Origin: Acidimicrobiales bacterium
GTDB lineage: Bacteria > Actinomycetota > Acidimicrobiia > Acidimicrobiales > SKKL01
Direction of reading: 5' to 3'
Length of the DNA stretch: 64,000 nt
NCBI GenBank assembly: GCA_034521975.1
Contig: JAXHLR010000006.1
Location: 558,001 to 622,000, forward strand
Below, one piece after another: positions 37,594 to 44,275 of this stretch (position 1 is the stretch's first letter; the number at the start of each line of letters is the position of its first letter). Below the pieces are notes generated by a model. That model was not told the DNA's origin, ran no database searches, and saw nothing but the letters and a program-made list of their open reading frames with translations. The translations under genes and the position numbers were made by a program.

Positions 37594-38076
37594 TCAGTCG
37601 GAGAACCGGGAGGCGAACCCGATCCGCAAGGCCGGCCGGAAGCACTGCTCGACCGTCGCGTAGAGGAGCCCGAGGATGTGATCGAGCGCGGCGTGATCGA
37701 CGGTGTGCACCGGAATGGCACCCTTCAGGAACACCGCTTCCTCGATCCCGATGCAGAAGGCGGCGCCGACGATCTTGTCGTTGCGCACGAGCAGGTGCTC
37801 GAAGAGCGCGCCCTGGTTCTCCTCGGGCGCGGGCATCACGTAGGTCTCGTAGTGAAGCATCCGCTGGCGCAAGGTCAACCAGATGGCGAAGGTGTCCTTC
37901 TCCTCGCCGAGCACCCGGATGTACCAGCGCCCCTCCCCCGGCTCACCCCGCTCGACCGCGACCACCACCGGGTTCTCGTTGCGCTCGGACTCGGCCCAGG
38001 CGTCGATGGTGGCCGCCACCGCCGCGAGCGTCTCGGGACTGGGAGGCTGATCGTCGTCGGGGATCAGATCGGACAT
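37594..38076 (-). CDS. YbjN-domain protein
   Basis: The 160-residue protein has the YbjN/type III chaperone-like fold pattern (RWYIRVLGEEKDTFAIWLTL, VRNDKIVGAAFCIG). Actinobacterial members often stand next to mshA, as M. tuberculosis Rv0487 does next to Rv0486, and this window keeps that pairing with a 27-base gap. Biochemical role unknown. The N-terminus is acidic and proline-rich. Confidence 0.85.
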   Translation of the reverse strand: MSDLIPDDDQPPSPETLAAVAATIDAWAESERNENPVVVAVERGEPGEGRWYIRVLGEEKDTFAIWLTLRQRMLHYETYVMPAPEENQGALFEHLLVRNDKIVGAAFCIGIEEAVFLKGAIPVHTVDHAALDHILGLLYATVEQCFRPALRIGFASRFSD

Positions 38077-38103
38077 GGACCGGACCCTACCCGGCCACCC
38101 GGA

Positions 38104-39336
38104 TCAGACAGCGCAGTCGATCGGTACCCGGGTCGACAGGTCGGCGTAGATCCGCCGGAGACGGCCGGCGGTGGTCGACCAGGTGTAGCGGCGCGCATCG
38201 TCGGCCGCACGGGCGGCCATCGACGCCGCCAGCTCGGGATCACCCAGGATCGTCCGAGCACGATCGGCATAGGCCTCGGGATCGCGGGAGTCGACCAGGA
38301 ACCCGGTGGTCTCGTGGGCCACGAGGGTGCGCAACCCGCCGACGGCGGCGGCCACAACCGGGGTGCCACACGCAGCAGACTCCAGCGCCACCAGACCGAA
38401 CGACTCGGACCGGCTCGGCACCAAGGTGAGATCCGCCGCCCGGTAGTAGGTGCTCAGCAGGTGGTGGGGCTGGGGCTCGACCAGCCTGACCTGGTCGATG
38501 ACCCCGAGGTCGGTGGCCATGGCCCGCACCCGCTCGAGCTCGGCGAACCCTTCCGAGCCGCTCGGTCCACCGACGGCGACCAGCACCGCCGACGGGTCTC
38601 GGAGAGCGGCCAGGGCCTGGACCGCCACGTCGAGGCCCTTGAGGGGCTGCACCCGACCGACGAAGAGCAGCACGGGGTGGTCACCGAGTCGGAGGGCGGC
38701 ACGAGCGCCCCGCCGGTCGCCGGGCGAGAAGAACGCATGGTCGACACCGGGTGGCACGATCTCGATGCGGCCCGGGTCGGCCCCGTAGAGCTCGCGCAGC
38801 TGCTCGGCCTCGTTCGGACTGTTGGCCAGGATGGCATCCGAACAGCCGATGACCGACGACTCGGCGTCGACCCGCCGCTGTGGCTCGGGGTCGCCGGTGT
38901 CGGCCTTCACCCGGGCAAGGGTGTGGAAGGTGGCGACCAGCGGCAGCCCGAGCGTGTGCTTGATGGTGTGCCCGGCGACCCCGGACAACCAGTAGTTGGC
39001 GTGCAGCGCGTCGACGGGCTCGGCGCCCAACAGGTGCTCGATGACCCCGTCGGCGAAGGTGTCGACGACCTCGGGCAACGCCTCCTTGGCCAGATCGGGC
39101 GGACCGGCGTCGATGTGGACCACCGAGAACCCGGGTTCGACCTCGACGACCGGTGCCAGCTCCTCGGACCACCGACGCACATACACCCGGCAGGCGATGC
39201 CGGCCTGGGCGAGCGAGGAGACCAGCTCCCGGACATAGACGTTCATCCCCCCGGAGTCGCCGATCCCGGGTTGGGCCAGGGGCGAGGTGTGAAGGGACAA
39301 CACGGCGAGGGTGCGCACGGCAGGTCTCAACGTCAC
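38104..39336 (-). CDS. mshA: D-inositol-3-phosphate glycosyltransferase (mycothiol synthesis)
   Basis: MshA joins GlcNAc to inositol-3-phosphate in the first step of mycothiol synthesis. The 410-residue GT4 protein has the family N-terminus LSLHTSPLAQPGIGDSGGMN, the ANYWLSG loop, NSPNEAEQLRELYG, VGRVQPLKG and the C-terminal ESFGLVALESAACGTPVVA (EX7E). Presence of MshA supports an actinobacterial source. The start is GTG 39336, overlapping the XRE stop (GTGA). Other glycosyltransferase roles are possible, but the N-terminal motif is specific. Confidence 0.92.
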   Translation of the reverse strand: MTLRPAVRTLAVLSLHTSPLAQPGIGDSGGMNVYVRELVSSLAQAGIACRVYVRRWSEELAPVVEVEPGFSVVHIDAGPPDLAKEALPEVVDTFADGVIEHLLGAEPVDALHANYWLSGVAGHTIKHTLGLPLVATFHTLARVKADTGDPEPQRRVDAESSVIGCSDAILANSPNEAEQLRELYGADPGRIEIVPPGVDHAFFSPGDRRGARAALRLGDHPVLLFVGRVQPLKGLDVAVQALAALRDPSAVLVAVGGPSGSEGFAELERVRAMATDLGVIDQVRLVEPQPHHLLSTYYRAADLTLVPSRSESFGLVALESAACGTPVVAAAVGGLRTLVAHETTGFLVDSRDPEAYADRARTILGDPELAASMAARAADDARRYTWSTTAGRLRRIYADLSTRVPIDCAV

Positions 39337-39770
39337 GAGTCGCCCGAAGATTCCCCGATGCCGCCTCCGCTGTCCGCCGGCCCGTCCGCCTCGGCGTCTG
39401 GCACCGGCTCGGGGCGCAGCCCGTTGGCCGCCTGGAACGAACGGTAGATGTGGGCGAGGGTCTGTCGCTGGTCGTCGGTGAGGGTCGGGTCGCGGGAGAT
39501 GGCTCCCACCAGGTCGTCCTCGGAGCCGACCCGCTCGTCGAGGATCCCGGCCCGCACGAACAGCGTCTCGGCCGAGATCTCCAGCGCCTTGGCGATCTGT
39601 TGCAGGATCTCCGCTGACGGGCGGCGCAGGCCACGCTCGATCTGGCTCAGGTAGGGGTTCGACACTCCTGCCTGGTCGGCGAGCTTGCGCAGTGAGAGCT
39701 GTCCGAGCCGGCGCTGGTCGCGGATGAACTCGCCGACCTCACGCCAGCGCTGCTCGAGGGCATCGGTCAC
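39333..39770 (-). CDS. XRE-family transcriptional regulator
   Basis: The 145-residue protein has an N-terminal helix-turn-helix (LSLRKLADQAGVSNPYLSQIERG, split over two helices) at about 26-48, followed by ALEISAETLFVRAG, and a polar C-terminus. It overlaps mshA by four bases, so it is translated with the mycothiol gene and could sense thiol or envelope stress, which is a guess. GTG start. Confidence 0.88.
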   Translation of the reverse strand: MTDALEQRWREVGEFIRDQRRLGQLSLRKLADQAGVSNPYLSQIERGLRRPSAEILQQIAKALEISAETLFVRAGILDERVGSEDDLVGAISRDPTLTDDQRQTLAHIYRSFQAANGLRPEPVPDAEADGPADSGGGIGESSGDS

Positions 39771-39825
39771 GCTTCCAGCCTAGGTGCGCCTGCGCGTCGT
39801 CGTGCTCGCGGCCGCGAGCAGATGC

Positions 39826-40359
39826 TCACTGCAGCAAGGCGTCGACGCTGGCCTCGCCCGAGCGGTAGCGGCGCGTGATCTCGGCCTGGAGCTGGTCGAT
39901 CTGGGCGTGGAGGCGGCGGCGGACCCCCGACACCTCCTGCTCGAGCCCCTCCATGCGATCGACCGCCTCGACCAGCTCGGCGTCGGGGATCTGGTTCAGC
40001 TCGCTCAGGCGACGGGGGCTGATGATCCCGTCGACCAGATCGGTGAGCTCGTCGTCGATGGCGGGAAGTCGCAGGTCGCGAGGGGCCTGGCCCATGCCGG
40101 GGGCACGCGAGTGCTCCGCCAGTATCGCCGGCAACCGGGCGAGGAGCTCGTCCATGTCGCCGGGGGCGTCACCCGAGTGGCGGCGGGACAGCTCGGTGCC
40201 GAGGAGGTCGAGGCGAACCTGGATGACACGCCGCAGGTACGAGACCGACTCCTCACGCTGCTGGCACGCCGCGCGTCGCCGCCGCACCTCGGCCAGATCG
40301 AGCGCGGTGAGATCCTCGACGAAGGCGGGTTCGAGCAAGCGGTCGAGTTCGGGGTGCAT
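39826..40359 (-). CDS. rsiG: RsiG-like c-di-GMP-binding anti-sigma factor
   Basis: The RsiG signature is E(X)3S(X)2R(X)3Q(X)3D. Residues 36-51 give Glu36, Ser40, Arg43, Gln47 and Asp51, an exact match. A second copy at 140-155 has Glu140, Ser144, Arg147, His151 and Asp155, so only the Gln is changed. In Streptomyces RsiG binds two c-di-GMP between two antiparallel helices and then holds the sigma factor WhiG. Length is 177 residues, no membrane helix, and the two motifs sit in predicted coiled coils. ATG 40359 has AGGAGG at ideal spacing. The partner sigma factor is not in this window. Confidence 0.85.
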   Translation of the reverse strand: MHPELDRLLEPAFVEDLTALDLAEVRRRRAACQQREESVSYLRRVIQVRLDLLGTELSRRHSGDAPGDMDELLARLPAILAEHSRAPGMGQAPRDLRLPAIDDELTDLVDGIISPRRLSELNQIPDAELVEAVDRMEGLEQEVSGVRRRLHAQIDQLQAEITRRYRSGEASVDALLQ

Positions 40360-40415
40360 GCCGTCCTCCTGGGCGCACCGATGGTCACCGGCGGCACCAT
40401 CGAGGGTAGTGGCGT

Positions 40416-41462
40416 TCAGATTCCGACGCCGCTCCACAACAGGACCAGCCACGCCGGGCCGGTGACGAGATAGGAGTCGAGGCGTCGCAGCGCGGGTGCC
40501 GGAGCACCGGCTCGAGGAAGGATCGCCGAGGCGAGGATCTGGCCCACCGGCGCGCTGGCTGCCGCGACCATGGCGTAGAGCCAGAGCCCGGCCGCATGGA
40601 ACGGTGGCGGCTGCACGACCGCGGCCGCGCCGGTCACCACGATCACCGCCAGCAACCCCGAGAACGGCCCTTCGACGACGTTGGTCGCCCCGGAGCCGAT
40701 CAGGTAGTCGCCGGACTCGTAGGCGGAGAGCATCAGAATCAGCATCACCGCCGCCCCGATGTCGAAGCGGTAGAGGACCACGACCGACGCGGCCGCCAAG
40801 CCAACGAACACCGAGGACCGCAGCGCCGCCCCGGCGTCGACGAGGGGATCGGTACGGCGCGGCTGGCGCGAGCTGGCGGCGAAGACGGCGACGAGGGCAC
40901 CGACGATGATCGTCGCGCCGGCCAAGGCAACCCCCGCAGCGGCCGCGAGCGGGATCGCCCCACCGATGAGCGCGGCGATGGCCAGCTGGGGCCGTTGCCA
41001 CTTGGTGCGAAGGGCCTTGGCGGTCTGGGCGGCGGCCAGCGCCGCGATGGCGCCGACCAGGACGGCCAGGGCGAACAATCCGAGGTAGACCGCGATGACG
41101 GCCGCCACGAACCAGGCAAGCCCGAGGCGCACGCGCGGGCCGTCGATGTCATAGACGATGCCGTACCGGGAGCTCGCCAGGCGCTGAAGCCGGTACGACT
41201 CCCCGTCGCTCGCTGCCGATTCGAGGCGTTCGGCCTGCTCTCCCTTTGTCGGCGACCGCCCCTTCGCCGAGGACCGCGTTGCCCTGTCCGGCGGTGCAGC
41301 CCGGCGGGTGGAGGTCGTGGCCGTCTTCGCCCTCTTCGACCGCGAGCGGCCGGGTTCGGCTCCCTCGGTGCCTCGATCGGTGGAACCGATGGGCACGGCC
41401 TTGCCCGGCACCCGGGACCTACCGGAAGTGCGGGCGCCGTCGCGTCTGGGTCTCGGCCCCAC
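40416..41462 (-). CDS. Membrane protein, distantly CdsA-like
   Basis: The first 110 residues are Arg/Ser/Thr-rich and cytoplasmic. About eight helices follow, with VVEGPFSGLL, then PAPALRRLDSYLVTGP near the end. This last stretch resembles the DRxDS signature of CDP-diglyceride synthase with its first Asp missing. The rest of the CdsA signature is not visible, so it may be an inactive or altered relative. GTG 41462 shares one base with the MoaD stop (TAGTG). It is followed by rsiG after 56 bases. Confidence 0.6.
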   Translation of the reverse strand: MGPRPRRDGARTSGRSRVPGKAVPIGSTDRGTEGAEPGRSRSKRAKTATTSTRRAAPPDRATRSSAKGRSPTKGEQAERLESAASDGESYRLQRLASSRYGIVYDIDGPRVRLGLAWFVAAVIAVYLGLFALAVLVGAIAALAAAQTAKALRTKWQRPQLAIAALIGGAIPLAAAAGVALAGATIIVGALVAVFAASSRQPRRTDPLVDAGAALRSSVFVGLAAASVVVLYRFDIGAAVMLILMLSAYESGDYLIGSGATNVVEGPFSGLLAVIVVTGAAAVVQPPPFHAAGLWLYAMVAAASAPVGQILASAILPRAGAPAPALRRLDSYLVTGPAWLVLLWSGVGI

Positions 41463-41698
41463 TAGCCCCCCGACACCGGCGGGAGCACCGCGATCTCGTC
41501 CTGGTCCGACACCGCTGATCCGAGATCCGCGGTGTCGCCGTTCAGCCACACGTTGGACCCGGAGAGCACCTCGGCGAAGTGGTCACCGAACACCCGGCGG
41601 GCCTCGTCGAGGACCTCGGCGACGGTGGACCCGGCCAGCTCGGACCGGCCGGTGCCGGCAGCCTCACGGGCAGACGCGAAGAGTCGGACGATCGCCAC
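41462..41698 (-). CDS. MoaD/ThiS-family sulfur carrier
   Basis: The 78-residue protein has a ubiquitin-like fold and ends in a di-glycine (LPPVSGG), which is needed for adenylation and thiocarboxylation. RLFASAREAAG is the typical MoaD N-terminus, so molybdopterin synthase small subunit is likely. No MoaE or MoeB gene is present here, so the pathway cannot be confirmed. ATG 41698 has no other start nearby. Confidence 0.85.
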   Translation of the reverse strand: MAIVRLFASAREAAGTGRSELAGSTVAEVLDEARRVFGDHFAEVLSGSNVWLNGDTADLGSAVSDQDEIAVLPPVSGG

Positions 41699-41740
41699 GG
41701 CCCGAAGTGTAGAGGAGCGATCGCGACCGCCCCAGGAGGG

Positions 41741-42271
41741 TCAGGAGGCAGGGAGCTCCTCCGCCAGGAGATCGAGCAGCAGGTTGTCGCCCCACGTCCC
41801 GTCGGCCCTCCGCTCGTACCGCCGCATGACGCCGACCTCGCGAAAGCCGATCGAGGTGTAGACGCCGATCGCCCGTTCGTTGGCAACCGGTGGGTCGATG
41901 ACGATCCGGTGGTGCCCCCGGTCGTCGGCGAGGTGGCGCACGAGGGTGATGATGGCGTCGCGCCCCAGTCCCCGGCCGTGGTGGTCCGGGTCGACGAAGA
42001 GATCGAGACCGGCGTGGCGGTAGTCGGGGTCGTCCTGCTCGTAGTACTGGATGAACCCGACGAGTCGTCCAGCGTCGTCGCCGTCCAGCGGTTCGATGCC
42101 GAAGGACCCTCCGTCGCCCACGGCTACCAGTTCGTCGGCGACGCGCTCGCGGTCGTACCCCTCCCACCACCGTGCGACATCGGGGTGGGCCAGGATGCGG
42201 GTGAGCTCGTCGATGTCGTCCTCGGTCACGGGCCGCAGGCGGACCAGTCGGCCACTCAAGCTGGAGGGCAT
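41741..42271 (-). CDS. GNAT-family N-acetyltransferase
   Basis: The 176-residue protein has the acetyl-CoA binding HHGRGLGRDAI (Q/RxxGxG/A) and a C-terminal ERAIGVYTSIGFREVG. The shape, with an N-terminal WWEGYDRE and a final YERRADGTWGDNLLLDLL, resembles aminoglycoside 6'-acetyltransferases of the AAC(6') type. The substrate is not proven. It is divergent from the histidine phosphatase over 48 bases. Confidence 0.85.
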   Translation of the reverse strand: MPSSLSGRLVRLRPVTEDDIDELTRILAHPDVARWWEGYDRERVADELVAVGDGGSFGIEPLDGDDAGRLVGFIQYYEQDDPDYRHAGLDLFVDPDHHGRGLGRDAIITLVRHLADDRGHHRIVIDPPVANERAIGVYTSIGFREVGVMRRYERRADGTWGDNLLLDLLAEELPAS

Positions 42272-42319
42272 GCCGCCAGTCTCGCCCATCGGGGCACCCC
42301 GCGTATACCGTCCCACCTC

Positions 42320-42910
42320 ATGACCGAGTTCCTCCTCGTCCGGCACGGCCAATCCACGTGGAACGCCGCCGGGAAGTGGCAGGGCCAGGCCGACCCGCCC
42401 CTGTCGGCCCTGGGGCGCCTCCAGGCCGAGCACGCAGGCCGATCGGTCGGGTTCGTCGACGTCATCGTGACCTCTGACCTCGAGCGGGCGCACCACACGG
42501 GGCTGATCATCGGCGAGGCGATCGGGGTCGGTCCGGTGGTGGTCGAGCCGGCACTTCGCGAGCGCGACGCCGGCGAGTGGTCCGGGAAGACCCGCGACCA
42601 GATCGAGGTCGAGTGGCCGGGATACCTCACCGCCGGCGACCGTCCTCCCGGGTGGGAACCCCAGGACCAGCTCATGGAGCGCGCCCTCGACACGCTGCAC
42701 CGTCTCGAGACGAAGCACCCGGACGCCGAGGTACTGGTGATCACCCATGGGGGCGTGGTGTACGCCATCGAAGAGCACCACGGCGAACCGTGGTCCCGAA
42801 TCGGCAACCTGGAGGCTCGACGGCTGCGGGTCGAACAAGGAACGACCACCTTGGGCGACCGCCTCGAGCTGATCGACCACGACGAGATCACCGTCCCCGA
42901 CCAGCTCTGA
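42320..42910 (+). CDS. Histidine phosphatase family protein
   Basis: The catalytic RHG motif is in LLVRHGQSTWN, with a second His in VLVITHGGVVYAI and the proton-donor Glu in ALRERDAGEWSG. The 196-residue size fits a broad-specificity phosphatase of the phosphoglycerate-mutase superfamily rather than the true glycolytic enzyme. ATG 42320 follows a probable -10 box (TATACC at about 42304). Confidence 0.88.
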   Translation: MTEFLLVRHGQSTWNAAGKWQGQADPPLSALGRLQAEHAGRSVGFVDVIVTSDLERAHHTGLIIGEAIGVGPVVVEPALRERDAGEWSGKTRDQIEVEWPGYLTAGDRPPGWEPQDQLMERALDTLHRLETKHPDAEVLVITHGGVVYAIEEHHGEPWSRIGNLEARRLRVEQGTTTLGDRLELIDHDEITVPDQL

Positions 42911-42954
42911 CCGCCCCCGGTGCCTACCATCGACCGCACGACTCGAGGGGGAAC

Positions 42955-44247
42955 ATGATGCCTGATCTGTTGGGGCTGTCTGCTCACATCATCGACGGAG
43001 GGGTGGCCGACGAACCCGTCAACCGGGTGACCCAGGAGCTCTCCGAGATCACCGACGGGATCTCGCTCGTCGAGTCGTTCTCCCACGTGGTCGCGGTCCG
43101 AACCGACGATGGACTGATCTGCTTCGACACGAGCGGCGCCCGGACCGGACCCGCGGTCGTCGACGCGCTGCGAGCCTGGACCGACGATCCGCTCCACACC
43201 CTCGTCTACACCCATGGACACGTGGACCACGTGGGGGGCAGTGGGGCCTTCGTGGCCGACGCCCACGAGCGTGGTGCGGGAGCCCCCGACGTGCTCGGCC
43301 ACGAGAACGTGCTCGCCCGCATGGACCGCTACGACCTCACCAACGGCTACAACGTGACCATCAACGCCCGTCAGTTCGGTGGTCGCCGGGGTGCGGGTGC
43401 GCTGGGCCTCGGTGACCAAGCCCGGTTCCTCGCCGAGGACGTGGCCCGACCGTCGACCACCGTTGGCGATGCTCTCAACATCCGGATCGGCGGTATCGAC
43501 ATCGAGCTCCGCCACGCCAAGGGCGAGACCGACGACCATCTCTGGGCGTGGCTGCCCCAGCACCGCGCCATCTGCTCGGGCGACTTCTTGATCTGGAACT
43601 TCCCCAACGCCGGCAACCCCCAGAAGGTGCAGCGATACCCGCTCGAGTGGGCGCGGGCGCTGCGCGACATGATCGCCGTCGAGCCCGAGCTGCTGCTGCC
43701 CGCGCACGGACTCCCCATCGCCGGGAGGGAACGGATCGCGATGGTGCTCGACGACGTGGCCACCGCCCTCGAAGCGCTGGTGTCGGACACGCTGGCGCTG
43801 ATGAACGAGGGCGCCACCCTCGACCACATCGTGAACACGGTGACGGTCGACCCGGACCTGTTGGCCAAGCCCTACCTGCGACCGCTCTACGACGAGCCCG
43901 AGTTCGTCGTCCGCAACATCTGGCGGCTCTACGGGGGCTGGTACGACGGCAATCCGTCACGGCTCAAACCGGCTCCCGACGCGGTGTTCGCCACCGAGGT
44001 CGCGTCGCTGGTCGGCGGCGTGGAACCGTTGGTCGACCGGGCCCGCGCCCTGGCCGACGCAGGCGATCTTCGCCTCGCGTGCCAGCTGGTGGAGCTGGCG
44101 ACCCAGGCCGCCCCCGACGATCTCGACGCCCACGGGGCCAGGGCCGAGATCTACCAGGCACGGCGGCGGGCGGAGTCGTCGCTCATGGCCAAGGGCATCT
44201 ACGGCTGGGCCGCGCGCCAGTCCCGCGAGCGGGCGGGCGGCGCCTGA
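42955..44247 (+). CDS. Alkylsulfatase-type metallo-beta-lactamase-fold hydrolase, short form
   Basis: The 430-residue protein has the metal motif THGHVDH at 86-92, HAKGETDDHLW with a further His/Glu, and a C-terminal alkylsulfatase-dimerisation-like region with NIWRLYGGWYDGNPSRLKP. It lacks the SCP2-like domain of full alkylsulfatases. It starts at one of two adjacent ATGs (42955, 42958) after CGAGGGGG. The related longer gene lies 3 kb on. Confidence 0.83.
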   Translation: MMPDLLGLSAHIIDGGVADEPVNRVTQELSEITDGISLVESFSHVVAVRTDDGLICFDTSGARTGPAVVDALRAWTDDPLHTLVYTHGHVDHVGGSGAFVADAHERGAGAPDVLGHENVLARMDRYDLTNGYNVTINARQFGGRRGAGALGLGDQARFLAEDVARPSTTVGDALNIRIGGIDIELRHAKGETDDHLWAWLPQHRAICSGDFLIWNFPNAGNPQKVQRYPLEWARALRDMIAVEPELLLPAHGLPIAGRERIAMVLDDVATALEALVSDTLALMNEGATLDHIVNTVTVDPDLLAKPYLRPLYDEPEFVVRNIWRLYGGWYDGNPSRLKPAPDAVFATEVASLVGGVEPLVDRARALADAGDLRLACQLVELATQAAPDDLDAHGARAEIYQARRRAESSLMAKGIYGWAARQSRERAGGA

Positions 44248-44275
44248 GCGCCCGAGCGGCCATCATCGGGGGGAG

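Noticed and set aside
41462-41698. ThiS instead of MoaD for the small sulfur carrier
   Set aside because: RLFASAREAAG and the overall pattern fit MoaD better, and no thiG is nearby. The alternative stays open because no other molybdopterin gene is present.
42320-42910. True phosphoglycerate mutase (gpmA), as next to mshA in mycobacteria
   Set aside because: At 196 residues it is too short and lacks the insertion that glycolytic dPGM has; a broad histidine phosphatase is safer.
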